A stretch of 64,000 nt of DNA from Prevotella nigrescens (GTDB lineage: Bacteria > Bacteroidota > Bacteroidia > Bacteroidales > Bacteroidaceae). Under the pieces are notes generated by a model. That model saw only the letters and a list, made by a program, of their open reading frames with translations, ran no database searches and was not told the origin of the DNA. The stretch's first letter is position 1, and every line of letters starts with the position of its first letter. The DNA is taken from contig NZ_CP133465.1 of NCBI RefSeq assembly GCF_031191185.1, positions 2,041,255-2,105,254 of the forward strand, in the 5' to 3' direction. Shown here one piece after another: positions 27,414 to 36,575 of this stretch. The position numbers were made by a program, and so were the translations under genes.

Positions 27414-29723
27414 ATGAAGACAGATGACAACAATAGCCGAATTGACGAACAAAAGGAAGATAGACTTATAGAAGATGCATTCCAACATCTGCTGAATACC
27501 TACTTGGCATCGCCTCACAGAAAGAAAGTCGATATCATAACGAAAGCCTTTCATTTTGCCAAACAGGCGCATAAAGGTGTGCGACGCCTTTCTGGCGAGC
27601 CTTATATACTACATCCTATTGCCGTTGCACAGATTGCTTGCGAAGAGATTGGGTTAGGTTCCACAAGCATTTGTGCCGCTCTTCTGCACGATGTAGTGGA
27701 GGACACAGACTACACGGTAGAAGATATTGAAAATATATTCGGTGCAAAAATCGCAATGATTGTGGATGGACTGACAAAGATTTCGGGCGGAATATTTGGC
27801 GACAAAGCTTCTGCACAAGCCGAGAACTTTAAGAAACTGCTACTGACAATGAGCGACGACATTCGCGTTATCCTTATTAAGATATGCGACCGCCTGCACA
27901 ATATGCGCACCCTTGCCTCGCAACCTGCCAACAAGCAATACAAAATTGCAGGCGAGACGCTTTACATCTATGCTCCGTTAGCCAACCGATTAGGACTGAA
28001 TAAGATTAAGACCGAACTCGAAGACCTTAGTTTCCGTTACGAGCACCCTGACGCTTATAAGGCAATAGAGACGAAAATAGCTTCGACACAAGCACAACGC
28101 GAAACACTTTTCGAGAACTTCACTGCTCCTATTCGTGCAGAACTCGACCGCATGGGATTAGAATACGAAATTAAAGCCCGCGTGAAGAGTCCGTATTCCA
28201 TCTGGAACAAGATGCAGACAAAGCATGTTCCATTCGAAGAGATATACGATATTCTCGCCGTCCGCATTGTGTTTAAACCGAAAAGCAGGCAAGACGAGGC
28301 TAACGAATGTTTCCAAATCTATGTGGCAATCAGCAAACTTTACAAGAGCCACCCCGACCGTCTGCGCGACTGGGTAAACCACCCGAAAGCCAACGGATAC
28401 CAGGCTCTGCACGTAACGCTTATGTCGAAGCAAGGTCAATGGATTGAAGTCCAGATACGTTCCGACCGTATGGACGAGATTGCCGAGCAGGGATTTGCTG
28501 CCCACTGGAAGTATAAGGAAGGCGCAGAGATTACTGAGGACGAGGGAGAACTGAACGATTGGCTGCACACCATAAAGGAAATACTCGACGACCCGCAGCC
28601 CGATGCAATGGATTTCCTCGATGCCATCAAGCTGAACCTCTTTGCTTCCGAGATATTTGTGTTTACTCCGAAAGGCGAAATAAAGATGATGCCCGCCGGA
28701 TGCACCGCACTCGACTTCGCTTTCCAAATACATACGTTCCTTGGCAGCCATTGCATTGGAGCCAAAGTAAACCACAAACTTGTGCCGCTGAGCCACAAGC
28801 TGCAGAGCGGAGACCAGGTAGAAATACTGACTTCCAAGGCGCAGCGTGTGGAAAAGTCGTGGTTAGATGTTGTGTCTACAGCCAAAGCCAAGAGCAAAGT
28901 GATGGCTATTCTGAGAAAGGAAGCACGGGAGACACAGAAGAAAGGGGAAGACATTCTCGAAGAATGGCTTAAAAAACACGACTTTGAAATGACGACTTCG
29001 GTGCTCGACAGACTTTGCGATTTGCACGAACTAAAGAAGCATGCCGACCTTTTTGTGGCTATTGGCGAGAAATCGATAATTCTTGGCGATACCGATTTAG
29101 ACGAGCTCCATGGTAGGCACAAGCACCGAATGGACAAGGACGACAATGTATCTATGTGGCGCAGATATGTTCCGTTCCTTAATCGCAACAAGGCTTCCGG
29201 CGAAGAGAATGCCAACAGCAGGGCGACCGAGGAGAATAAGGCAGGACTTATAATTGTAGACAAGAACCTGAACAAGAAGAAACCTATCTTCATAGACGAA
29301 GACAACATAAAACGATACATATTTCCTGACTGCTGCCACGTTATTCCGGGCGACGATGCAATAGGCTTCATCGACAACAACAACCACATCGAAATACACA
29401 ACAGGGCGTGTCCCGTGGCTGCAAAACTAAAGGCAAGCTTCGGTCCGCGCATACTCGATGCAAAGTGGGACATGCACAAAGTGATGTATTTCGATGCCAC
29501 GATAGAGCTTCAGGGCATAGACCGAAAGGGAATGTTGCTCGACATTTCCAAGGTCATATCCGAACAGCTGGGCATTAACATGCGCAACGTTACATTGAAA
29601 ACCGACAACGGAATAGTTGTAGGTTGTATAGACATGGGGGTTCACGATCGCGAAGACGTGAAGCTTATAAAGAAGAGTCTGATGAAGATAGAAGGCATGC
29701 AGAACGTGTTGGACATTCTGTAG
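27414..29723 (+). CDS. rsh: Bifunctional (p)ppGpp synthetase/hydrolase, RelA/SpoT (Rsh)
   Basis: 769 residues with all long-RSH domains. The HD hydrolase has the intact motif LLHDVVEDTDYT (about residues 88-99). The synthetase has ARVKSPYSIWNKM, YDILAVRIVF and GYQALHVTLM (about 245-345). TGS follows (IFVFTPKGEIKMMPAGCTALDFAFQIH, about 415-475), then a C-terminal ACT domain (ELQGIDRKGMLLDISKVISEQLGINMRNV). An intact HD motif with a complete synthetase supports a bifunctional enzyme of the stringent response. Last gene of the plus-strand run. A 354-codon open frame on its opposite strand is a codon-use shadow. Confidence 0.96.
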   Translation: MKTDDNNSRIDEQKEDRLIEDAFQHLLNTYLASPHRKKVDIITKAFHFAKQAHKGVRRLSGEPYILHPIAVAQIACEEIGLGSTSICAALLHDVVEDTDYTVEDIENIFGAKIAMIVDGLTKISGGIFGDKASAQAENFKKLLLTMSDDIRVILIKICDRLHNMRTLASQPANKQYKIAGETLYIYAPLANRLGLNKIKTELEDLSFRYEHPDAYKAIETKIASTQAQRETLFENFTAPIRAELDRMGLEYEIKARVKSPYSIWNKMQTKHVPFEEIYDILAVRIVFKPKSRQDEANECFQIYVAISKLYKSHPDRLRDWVNHPKANGYQALHVTLMSKQGQWIEVQIRSDRMDEIAEQGFAAHWKYKEGAEITEDEGELNDWLHTIKEILDDPQPDAMDFLDAIKLNLFASEIFVFTPKGEIKMMPAGCTALDFAFQIHTFLGSHCIGAKVNHKLVPLSHKLQSGDQVEILTSKAQRVEKSWLDVVSTAKAKSKVMAILRKEARETQKKGEDILEEWLKKHDFEMTTSVLDRLCDLHELKKHADLFVAIGEKSIILGDTDLDELHGRHKHRMDKDDNVSMWRRYVPFLNRNKASGEENANSRATEENKAGLIIVDKNLNKKKPIFIDEDNIKRYIFPDCCHVIPGDDAIGFIDNNNHIEIHNRACPVAAKLKASFGPRILDAKWDMHKVMYFDATIELQGIDRKGMLLDISKVISEQLGINMRNVTLKTDNGIVVGCIDMGVHDREDVKLIKKSLMKIEGMQNVLDIL

Positions 29724-30057
29724 TGCAGCGCTTTCCCGGCTTTGGCTTCCTTGAAGCTATTTGTTCTAATGGTAGCCTTAGAAAGATACTGACTGCCTTT
29801 TATAATGGTCGGAGAGATGGACGAACACTGCAAAGGGTAGGTTTGGCAACTGTAAAAGTTGATTTATAATATTACACTATGGTGCTGCACCGTCTTTATA
29901 TGCAGCAAATCATTTTATTTACGAGCGTATATCAAGATATGGAGCAGGGAGAAGTCTCTTTCTGCATTGACAGTTACACCCCTCTTAATCAACATGAGTC
30001 CGGAGATAAACCTCTTCCGAATAACCTCCGGAACAGCAACGGAGTTGCTCCAATTGT
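29724..30057. other. Intergenic lead-in to 23-bp repeat array
   Basis: No supported gene. A short open frame at 29859-30239 runs through the repeat array and reads as a 23-residue repetitive peptide only because the unit is 23 bp; I do not call it. Just before the array, GCAAC-GGA-GTTGC near 30036 forms a small inverted repeat. Confidence 0.4.
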
Positions 30058-30218
30058 CGCTTCGGGGTTGCGGCAATCATCGCTTCGGGGTTACGGCAAT
30101 CATCGCTTCGGGGTTACGACAATCGTCGCTTCGGGGTTACGGCAATCGTCGCTTCGGGGTTACGGCAATTGTCGCTTCGGGGTTACGGCAAACGTCGCTG
30201 TGGGACATCGGTAAACAC
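30058..30218. repeat. 23-bp tandem array, copy 1 (seven units)
   Basis: Units begin CGCTTCGGGGTT at 30058, 30081, 30104, 30127, 30150 and 30173, with a last degenerate unit CGCTGTGGGACA at 30196. Spacing is exactly 23 bp. Units differ by one or two bases, mainly in the final CAATCAT/CAATCGT part. The array ends in TAAACACGGCTGTTTGCTGATG-like sequence that resembles the end of the second array at 39563-39677. Unlike the 22-bp family, sequence as well as period is conserved. Confidence 0.85.
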
Positions 30219-30315
30219 GGCTGTTTGCTGATGTTTTGAATGCCTGTATTCTGACGTTTGGAGACGATGCCTCATGTATTGATATGCTCACCAAATTAAA
30301 GTTAATCAACCCGAA

Positions 30316-30355
30316 CAACCGCTACCATAGAGTCTTAACTCTTTGATAGCGGTTG
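30316..30355. terminator. Strong hairpin downstream of der-lipoprotein operon
   Basis: A perfect 9-bp stem (CAACCGCTA at 30316-30324, TAGCGGTTG at 30347-30355) surrounds an inner AGAGT/ACTCT pairing. It lies between the convergent ends of rsh (plus) and the lipoprotein gene (minus). There is no long T run on either side, so termination is plausible but unproven. Apart from this, 30219-30495 shows nothing. Confidence 0.5.
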
Positions 30356-30495
30356 CCGTTTATAAATGATAGTTGGTGTTAGAAGTCGGGGAGTTTTGGC
30401 ACACTCTCGCAAGTAGAGCTTTGTTTATGTGCAGATGACTACTATCTGACGTCTATAAGAATGATTGCGCCATAGCCAGAACACGGCTGGGTTCA

Positions 30496-30894
30496 TCAGC
30501 GCATATACCACAAGCCGCGCTTCTTCAGCATGGGAACAACCACCTGCTCGGTGGTGCTGTCGCCATAGTGCAGCAGCAGGTAGGCATTTGCCGTGCTGTC
30601 TTTCGCACGGAACTGGGCACTGTGCACGCTTACCTGCCTTATGCCCTTATGTTCTTTCTCTTGGCGCTTGATAAAGACTTCAAAGTTTTTCAGCATCTGA
30701 CTTTCGTAGCTCCTGGGGAGCTTGTCTGGCAGATTCATGCCCTCCAAGAACAGTTTGTATTTGCCCGAAATAAGGTTTTCGTAATAGTGCTTCGCAGCTT
30801 CTGCAGCTATTGCACCATGGTCGGTCTCCTTCCTTCTGCTGCAGGAGGAAAGTAGAAGAACTGCAAGGAACAGGGCATAAAGTAGTTGTTTCAT
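30496..30894 (-). CDS. Small lipoprotein, DUF4878-like
   Basis: 132 residues from the ATG at 30894, where a lipoprotein signal begins (MKQLLYALFLAVLLLSSC, Cys at 18). The frame upstream overlaps der and was rejected. The mature region (AAEAAKHYYENLISGKYKLFLEGM ... LLLHYGDSTTEQVVVPMLKKRGLWYMR) has the helix-then-sheet pattern of small NTF2-like folds and resembles DUF4878 proteins of Bacteroidales; this is from memory of the family. It starts 14 bp after the der stop and closes the operon. Confidence 0.75.
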   Translation of the reverse strand: MKQLLYALFLAVLLLSSCSRRKETDHGAIAAEAAKHYYENLISGKYKLFLEGMNLPDKLPRSYESQMLKNFEVFIKRQEKEHKGIRQVSVHSAQFRAKDSTANAYLLLHYGDSTTEQVVVPMLKKRGLWYMR

Positions 30895-30908
30895 ACTTCT
30901 ATAAATGT

Positions 30909-32222
30909 TTACTTCTGACGTATAAACACGTTGATTGGACAGCCGTTGAGGTTCCAACGCTCGCGTATCTTGTTTTCCAAGAAGCGGCGATAGGATTCTT
31001 TCACGTACTGCGGCAGGTTTGCATAGAACACAAACGATGGTATCTGCGTCTTGGGCAACTGCGAACAGTATTTTATCTTGATGTATTTGCCCTTTACCGA
31101 TGGTGGAGGCGTTTCCTCTATGATGGGCAACAGCACTTCGTTGAGCTTGGTTGTACCAATGTGCATGTTTCTGTTCAGATACACTTGCTTTGCCACATCG
31201 AGTATCTTGAAGATGCGTTGCTTGGTGAGTGCCGATGCAAAGATGATGGGAAAGTCTACAAACGGAGCCATGCGCTCGCGAATGGCGTTCTCGAAAGTCT
31301 TGATTACCTTTTGGTCTTTGCTCTCTACAAGGTCCCATTTGTTTACAACTACCACCAAGCTCTTGTTGTTTCGCTGAATTAACTGGAAGATATTCATGTC
31401 CTGCGCCTCTATTCCGCGCGTTGCATCAATCATCAGAATACACACGTCGGAGTTTTCAATGCTGCGAATGGAACGCATGACGGAATAGAACTCGAGGTCT
31501 TCCGTTACCTTGTTCTTGCGGCGGATACCCGCTGTATCAACAAGATAGAAGTCGAAGCCGAACTTGTTGTAACGCGTGTAGATGCTGTCGCGCGTCGTGC
31601 CGGCTATCTCTGTAACGATGTTGCGGTTCTCGCCGATGAAGGCATTGATGAGGCTCGACTTGCCGGCATTGGGGCGTCCAACGACCGCAAAGCGTGGAAT
31701 GTCGTCTTCAGGTCCTTCGTCGGGCACGTCTTTCATACGCTCAAGGAGCAAGTCGAGCAGGTCTCCCGTGCCGCTGCCTGTCTGTGCGCTGATGCAAACA
31801 GGGTCGCCAAGCCCCAAACGGTAAAAGTCTGCCGACATATAGTACTCGCCACTGTTGTCTACCTTGTTGGCAACAAGGATTACAGGGAGCTTGGTGCGGC
31901 GGAGAATTTGTGCCACGTCTTCGTCCCAGTCGGTAACTCCCGTTTCGTTATCGACAACAAAAAGCACCAAGTCAGCCTCTTCCGTAGCCACTAAAACCTG
32001 CTTGCGGATAGCATCTTCGAATATGTCGTCGGAATTAACAACCCAGCCGCCAGTATCGACAACTGAAAATTCGCGTCCGTTCCATTGGCATTTGCCGTAT
32101 TGGCGGTCGCGTGTTGTGCCTGCCGTATCGCTGACAATGGCACGGCGGCTTTGGGTTAATCTGTTGAATAGTGTAGACTTACCCACGTTGGGGCGGCCTA
32201 CGATTGCTACTAAATTTGCCAT
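30909..32222 (-). CDS. der: Ribosome biogenesis GTPase Der (EngA)
   Basis: 437 residues, with the two consecutive GTPase domains that define Der. Domain 1 has [14 protein letters not shown] (residues 8-21), DTGGW and NKVD. Domain 2 has [14 protein letters not shown] (about 180-193), DTAGIRRK and NKWD. A C-terminal KH-like domain ends the protein ([17 protein letters not shown]...FIRQK). It acts in 50S subunit maturation. It lies 167 bp downstream of era in the same direction and 14 bp upstream of a lipoprotein gene. Confidence 0.97.
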   Translation of the reverse strand: MANLVAIVGRPNVGKSTLFNRLTQSRRAIVSDTAGTTRDRQYGKCQWNGREFSVVDTGGWVVNSDDIFEDAIRKQVLVATEEADLVLFVVDNETGVTDWDEDVAQILRRTKLPVILVANKVDNSGEYYMSADFYRLGLGDPVCISAQTGSGTGDLLDLLLERMKDVPDEGPEDDIPRFAVVGRPNAGKSSLINAFIGENRNIVTEIAGTTRDSIYTRYNKFGFDFYLVDTAGIRRKNKVTEDLEFYSVMRSIRSIENSDVCILMIDATRGIEAQDMNIFQLIQRNNKSLVVVVNKWDLVESKDQKVIKTFENAIRERMAPFVDFPIIFASALTKQRIFKILDVAKQVYLNRNMHIGTTKLNEVLLPIIEETPPPSVKGKYIKIKYCSQLPKTQIPSFVFYANLPQYVKESYRRFLENKIRERWNLNGCPINVFIRQK

Positions 32223-32319
32223 TTATTGATGGTCTTTCCCACGCTGAGAAACATCTCAAGGGGTCAAGGTGAGGTCTGCACCTTATGAATATTTGCCGAA
32301 GATGACCACGTCTCCAGCC

Positions 32320-32334
32320 CTCGCACTGTGCGAG
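32320..32334. other. Short perfect hairpin in era-der gap
   Basis: CTCGCAC-T-GTGCGAG is a 15-bp near-palindrome in the 167-bp gap between era and der. It could be a processing or pause site in the shared transcript, or an operator. It lacks a T tail. Nothing else is recognised in the gap. Confidence 0.3.
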
Positions 32335-32389
32335 AGTTCGCCCTACATACAGTCAGGGCGTTGCTTGTTGTTTCGTTTGGCTTCCTTCC

Positions 32390-33271
32390 TCATTTAGGAT
32401 TGTAGCCGAAGTTGCCCAGCTCTTTCTGTGAGTTGCGCCAGTCCTTGTCCACCTTAACAAAGGTTTCCAAGAATATTTTCTTGTCAAAAAAACTCTCAAG
32501 GCTCTTGCGTGCCTCAGTAGAAACCTTCTTCAATGCCTGTCCCTGATGCCCGATGATGATGCCTTTCTGACTGTCGCGCTCCACATAGATGACAGCATTG
32601 ATGTGTATTTTCTTTTCGTCTTCCTTGAAACGCTCCACCACAACTTCAACAGAGTAGGGCACTTCTTTGTCGTAATAGCGAAGAATTTTCTCTCGGATAA
32701 TCTCCGATACAAAGAACTTTGCAGGCTTATCGGTCAGCTGGTCTTTGTCGAAGTAAGCTGGACTCTCGGGCAACAGCTCTTTAATACGCTTCATCAGCGT
32801 GTCTGTGCCAAACTTGTTCTTTGCCGAAATAGGCAGGATTTCCGCCTTGGGCAGCAGTTCGTGCCACTTTTCAACAAGAGTTACGAGCGTCTTTTGGTCG
32901 CTTTCGTCGATTTTATTGATGAGCAAGATAACTGGAATTTGCATTTTTGCCACCTTCTCCAAGAAGTCTGTATTCTTCTCCAGCTTCTCTATAACGTCGG
33001 TAACATAGAGCAGAATGTCGGCATCGGCAAGGGCTGACTCCGAAAATTGCAGCATCATTTCCTGCATCTTATAGTTCGGTTTCAGCACACCAGGCGTATC
33101 GGAGAACACGATTTGCATGTCTTCCGTATTCACAATGCCCATAATGCGGTGGCGAGTAGTTTGCGCCTTGAATGTTGCAATACTGATTTTCTCGCCGACG
33201 AGTTGGTTCATCAGCGTGCTTTTACCCACGTTGGGGTTGCCTACTATGTTTACAAATCCAGCTTTGTGCAT
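32390..33271 (-). CDS. era: GTPase Era
   Basis: 293 residues. The G domain has [14 protein letters not shown] (residues 10-23), DTPGV, NKID and SAKN. The C-terminal KH RNA-binding domain has GIIIGHQGQALKKVSTEARKSLESFF. Era binds the 3' end of 16S rRNA during 30S assembly. It follows fabH by 80 bp, but a T-tailed hairpin sits in that gap, so transcription of era and der may be partly independent of the upstream fatty-acid genes. Confidence 0.97.
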   Translation of the reverse strand: MHKAGFVNIVGNPNVGKSTLMNQLVGEKISIATFKAQTTRHRIMGIVNTEDMQIVFSDTPGVLKPNYKMQEMMLQFSESALADADILLYVTDVIEKLEKNTDFLEKVAKMQIPVILLINKIDESDQKTLVTLVEKWHELLPKAEILPISAKNKFGTDTLMKRIKELLPESPAYFDKDQLTDKPAKFFVSEIIREKILRYYDKEVPYSVEVVVERFKEDEKKIHINAVIYVERDSQKGIIIGHQGQALKKVSTEARKSLESFFDKKIFLETFVKVDKDWRNSQKELGNFGYNPK

Positions 33272-33282
33272 ATCTTTGAATT

Positions 33283-33322
33283 AAAAAACGCACCTATCTT
33301 TGTTTGCAAAGAAAGATGCGTT
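33283..33322 (-). terminator. Terminator or attenuator between fabH and era
   Basis: On the minus strand, AACGCA (33322-33317) pairs with TGCGTT (33292-33287), with an inner TCTTTG/CAAAGA pairing, and is followed by a T run (TTTTTT counting the stem's last two bases, 33288-33283). It lies 30 bp after the fabH stop and only 12 bp before the era ATG. An intrinsic terminator inside an otherwise compact gene run suggests partial read-through control. Confidence 0.7.
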
Positions 33323-33351
33323 AATCTTTTGTTATATACGAACTAAGAATT

Positions 33352-34371
33352 TTATTTCTTTGCCACTGCAGAAGCTCCGTCGTATGCCCACTTGTAGTAA
33401 GATGCGCCGTGAACAAAGCCTGCACCAAAGGCTGTGAATACAATGTTATCGCCTTTCTTCAGCTTAGCTTCCTCGTCCCAAAGTGCAAGTGGAATAGTTG
33501 CAGCACTGGTGTTGCCATAGTGCTGAATGTTGATTATCACTTTTTCCAATGGAACATTGGCACGCTTTGCCACAGCTTCGATGATTCTGAGATTGGCTTC
33601 GTGTGGAACAACCCACGCAACATCGCTTTCTGAGAGGTTGTTGCGCTTCAAAATTTCCATAACGTCGGTGCTCATGCTTGTTACAGCATACTTGAAAACC
33701 GTGCGTCCCTCTTGATAGAGATAGTGTAAGCGACGGTCTACTGTAAACTGAGATGTAGGACAGACAGAGCCACCTGCCTTCATGTGCAGGAATGGCAGAC
33801 CCTTGCCATCGGTACGAAGGAAAGAATCCTGTACGCCAACGTTTTCTTCAGTAGTTCCTTCAACAAGAACAGCTGCCGCACCATCGCCAAACAATACACA
33901 CGTCTGACGGTCTGTATAGTCTACAATCGACGACATCTTGTCGGCAGCTATAATGATAATGCGCTTATAGCGTCCGCTCTGTATCATCGTTGAAGCTACG
34001 TCGAGCGTATAAAGAAATCCGCAGCAAGCGGCAGAGAAGTCGAAACCAAAGGCATTCTTCAAGCCTAACTTGCCTATAACGATAGAGGCGGTTGATGGAA
34101 ATTTATAGTCTGGAGTTGTTGTTGTAACGATAAGTGCATCAATGCTGTCGGGGTCGGCTCCTGTTTTCTCCAAGAGCTGCTTTGCCGCCTTGCGCGCCAT
34201 ATAGCTTGTACCAAGTCCCTCCTCGGTTAAGATTCGGCGTTCCTTGATGCCCACACGCTCCATAATCCATTCATCGGTAGTATCGACCATACGCGACAGT
34301 TCCTCGTTGGTGAGGACATAATCGGGTACATAGCCGCCGATACCAGTGATAATGGCATTTATTTTCTCCAT
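33352..34371 (-). CDS. fabH: 3-oxoacyl-ACP synthase III
   Basis: 339 residues, normal length. FabH condenses acetyl-CoA with malonyl-ACP to start fatty-acid synthesis. Catalytic residues are visible: Cys116 in DFSAACCGFLYTLD, His in WVVPHEANLRIIEAVAKR, and Asn in HYGNTSAATIPLALW. It starts 6 bp after the rpmF stop. The order yceD-rpmF-fabH is widespread in bacteria and links ribosome and membrane synthesis. Confidence 0.96.
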   Translation of the reverse strand: MEKINAIITGIGGYVPDYVLTNEELSRMVDTTDEWIMERVGIKERRILTEEGLGTSYMARKAAKQLLEKTGADPDSIDALIVTTTTPDYKFPSTASIVIGKLGLKNAFGFDFSAACCGFLYTLDVASTMIQSGRYKRIIIIAADKMSSIVDYTDRQTCVLFGDGAAAVLVEGTTEENVGVQDSFLRTDGKGLPFLHMKAGGSVCPTSQFTVDRRLHYLYQEGRTVFKYAVTSMSTDVMEILKRNNLSESDVAWVVPHEANLRIIEAVAKRANVPLEKVIINIQHYGNTSAATIPLALWDEEAKLKKGDNIVFTAFGAGFVHGASYYKWAYDGASAVAKK

Positions 34372-34377
34372 TCTCGT

Positions 34378-34563
34378 TTACTCTTCAGTTTCGTGTTCGA
34401 TAGCAACCATACCACGATAGTAGCCGCAACTTGCGCAAACTGTGTGGTAAACGTAGTAATCTCCGCAATTAGGGCATACTGCCAATGTTGGAGCTTCTGC
34501 TTTATCGTGAGTTCTTCTCTTGAGTGTACGAGTCTTTGACTGTCTTCTTTTAGGATGTGCCAT
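34378..34563 (-). CDS. rpmF: 50S ribosomal protein L32
   Basis: 61 residues. The basic N-terminus MAHPKRRQSKTRTLKRRTHDKA is typical of L32. Four cysteines (CPNCGDYYVYHTVCASCGYY) form the zinc-binding form of the protein. It lies 24 bp after the yceD-like gene and 6 bp before fabH. The C-terminus is acidic (EHETEE). Confidence 0.96.
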   Translation of the reverse strand: MAHPKRRQSKTRTLKRRTHDKAEAPTLAVCPNCGDYYVYHTVCASCGYYRGMVAIEHETEE

Positions 34564-34587
34564 AATTCTTTAAACGTTTAATATTTT

Positions 34588-35106
34588 TTATTTTTTCAAT
34601 TTTAATAGGGCTCCCCAGCGCGAATCCATAGGTTTCTCGTCTTCCGAACCGCTTCGGGCGGCAGAGTGTTCCTCAAGGGCTCTTATCATAGCAGGGTTGC
34701 ATTTTCCAGGTGCATGCACATGCTTGATAGGCAGAGCAAGAAGTATAAATTCGTAGACGAACCATGAAACATCGAGTATTCCTTCGTTCTCGGCCACCGT
34801 AACAAGGTCGTCGTCTTCTGAGTATGCGTTTCCAAACTTAGCTTCAAGACGCTGTTGTGTCTCGATAGGTTGCTCCATATCGTCCAAGCAGAGGTCGCAC
34901 GGCAGTACAACCGTTCCTTTTTCGTGGAAATCGAGTGTGAAGTAATCGTTCTGCGTGCGTACTATCTTCAATGAAACGTGCACGTTTCCACGACTCACTT
35001 CAGGAGCATTAACTGCCTTAAAGTAAGCATCATCAAGGTCAAACTCGAAGCTATTCAAGCCATCGGCAAGCCCTTTCAAATCTATTTTAAGGATATCTAA
35101 GTCCAT
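34588..35106 (-). CDS. DUF177 / YceD-family protein
   Basis: 172 residues. The YceD/DUF177 signature is visible: ...GTVVLPCDLCLDDMEQPIETQQRLEAKFG with the CxxC pair, then acidic residues and EFILLALPIKHVHAPGKCNPAM. The family, found immediately upstream of rpmF in most bacteria, has been linked to 23S rRNA accumulation. First gene of the yceD-rpmF-fabH run; a promoter-like element lies just upstream. A 16-bp perfect palindrome (GAAACGTGCACGTTTC, 34973-34988) lies within the coding sequence. Confidence 0.9.
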   Translation of the reverse strand: MDLDILKIDLKGLADGLNSFEFDLDDAYFKAVNAPEVSRGNVHVSLKIVRTQNDYFTLDFHEKGTVVLPCDLCLDDMEQPIETQQRLEAKFGNAYSEDDDLVTVAENEGILDVSWFVYEFILLALPIKHVHAPGKCNPAMIRALEEHSAARSGSEDEKPMDSRWGALLKLKK

Positions 35107-35116
35107 AATCGGTGTG

Positions 35117-35149
35117 CAAAGTTACGAATATTTTTCTGATATTAAGCAA
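35117..35149 (-). promoter_or_regulatory. Promoter-like element before yceD-rpmF-fabH
   Basis: On the minus strand TTTG (35150-35147), 22 bp, then TAACTTTG (35124-35117), 10 bp before the ATG. The spacer is slightly longer than the 19-21 bp optimum. Confidence 0.5.
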
Positions 35150-35293
35150 ATTAAAAGTAAAAAATATATGTTCAGTTGTCCACAAGGAGTTTTATAGTGG
35201 CAATTTTATACACCTTATTTTATAGATGAAAGGAAGCTGATAAAGATGTAAAGACTTTTCAGAAGTTTATCTTTAGCTTAATCCATTTATTAT

Positions 35294-35403
35294 CAGAACA
35301 TTGCAAAAACGGATATTTCGCATCACAAAAGTGGTTGTTTTGCGTGGTAAAAACGGCTCTTTTCTGTCTAAAAACAGCCGCTTTCGCAACCTCAAAGCGC
35401 AAT
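35294..35403. repeat. 22-bp-period degenerate tandem array C
   Basis: Units start at 35294 (CAGAACATTGC), 35316 (TTTCGCATCAC), 35338 (TTTTGCGTGG), 35360 (TTTTCTGTCT) and 35382 (TTTCGCAACC), exactly 22 bp apart. Most units carry AAAA in the middle followed by a C/G-rich part. It occupies the gap between the yceD operon promoter and the secreted orphan gene. The rest of that gap (35150-35293, 35404-35775) is AT-rich; a TATTTTTG -7-like motif at 35593-35600 lies far upstream of the next gene. Confidence 0.72.
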
Positions 35404-35775
35404 TGTCTCTTTTTGACATGTTTATCTTTACAAAACCAAAGGGAATTTTTGGCATTCTCTTTAGATAATAAAGAGGAAATGAACCTACTGTCGATAAGGA
35501 TTATTGGCTTGATATAGGGTTGATTGTACGTCAAATTTCTACATATTGGAAAGTATTTCAACAAAAGGTGTAAGTTTCTTGGATTTTATTTGTATTTTTG
35601 TATGCCTGTTGTACAAACTCTTTACTTAGACTTGCAACACCAAGGTAATGAATTTTATGGCATGACAAAGCTCTGAACAATGTATTGTTGCTCAAGAAAT
35701 TTATAAAAAAACTAAATCAACGTGTTGCTAAATTAAGATAGTGATATAATACCAATAAACTAAAAGAATAAATAA

Positions 35776-36501
35776 ATGGAAATTATTAAGAAAAGTATTT
35801 TACTGCAGTTATTATTTTGTGTAAGTGTCCCTGCTTTTTGTCAATTTACCTCTTATAGTAAGTATCATCGAGAGTATTCATATGTCTCTGACGTTGAGGA
35901 TATGAGTTCATATGAAATTAAGATGTATAATCGTTGGACTTCAAATGAAGCTGATGATAAAGCTTATAGTTTGCTTTTATTAAATGCTGCTCGTGCGCAA
36001 GATAATTTAATAGATGCTCCTGCACTAATTGTTGCATTTAATTTGTATAATGCTTCTGATGATAATATCGATGAGGGGTTAAATCAGATATTGCTAGAGA
36101 TAATTAACACTAGCCCCAAAAAAATTAAAAGCATTACTTTTAAGTTTAGCTTTGAGAGAAATGGCGAGCCTGTATATGATGTAAAAACGGGAGACAGGTA
36201 CTGTGTACTGACATTTGGTAATCTTGTAGGACGAACATCTTCTGAACGATATAACGATATTAAGTCGTCCGTGTTAAAAACGTATCATTTTCTTGACTAT
36301 AGAAATGCGTTATTTTTTAAGCCATTCTATAATAAGAAGGTTACTTCTACAAAACTGGAGAGTGTGAAAGTTGTTTATACTGATGGAACTACTACAAAGA
36401 ATATTGCCATCTGGGATGAGGGTTATAATAATGAGGACCGTCTGCTCACAGAAGGTCCTTTACAACCTATTATCAAGTTCTTGGATGAAACAAAAGATTA
36501 A
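35776..36501 (+). CDS. AT-rich secreted protein of unknown function
   Basis: 241 residues with signal peptide MEIIKKSILLQLLFCVSVPAFCQ. No domain is recognised. The mature protein looks beta-rich and contains an immunoglobulin-like pattern (NTSPKKIKSITFKFSFERNGEPVYDVKTGD). Codons are visibly more AT-rich than in flanking housekeeping genes, which suggests recent acquisition. It stands alone on the plus strand between minus-strand operons, next to a repeat array, and converges on the sensor kinase gene. Confidence 0.7.
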   Translation: MEIIKKSILLQLLFCVSVPAFCQFTSYSKYHREYSYVSDVEDMSSYEIKMYNRWTSNEADDKAYSLLLLNAARAQDNLIDAPALIVAFNLYNASDDNIDEGLNQILLEIINTSPKKIKSITFKFSFERNGEPVYDVKTGDRYCVLTFGNLVGRTSSERYNDIKSSVLKTYHFLDYRNALFFKPFYNKKVTSTKLESVKVVYTDGTTTKNIAIWDEGYNNEDRLLTEGPLQPIIKFLDETKD

Positions 36502-36575
36502 AGAAGTTTTTTGGAGAGGGCAAGTTTGCTTATTACGTAGACAACAAGTCTAAAAAACAAGCGAATAACAGAGAG

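Noticed and set aside
28436..29500. 354-codon open frame on the minus strand opposite rsh
   Set aside because: It lies wholly within the conserved rsh coding sequence, has serine-rich low-complexity translation and no recognisable domain.
29859..30239. Plus-strand open frame through the 23-bp array encoding a repetitive peptide
   Set aside because: The repeat lacks stops in all three phases, so the peptide is a by-product of the 23-bp unit. There is no start context or homology, and the second array gives a different frame.
34973..34988. Perfect palindrome GAAACGTGCACGTTTC, considered as a parS site
   Set aside because: The arms are inverted relative to the parS consensus (TGTTNCACGTGAAACA), and it lies in the yceD-like coding sequence far from parAB.
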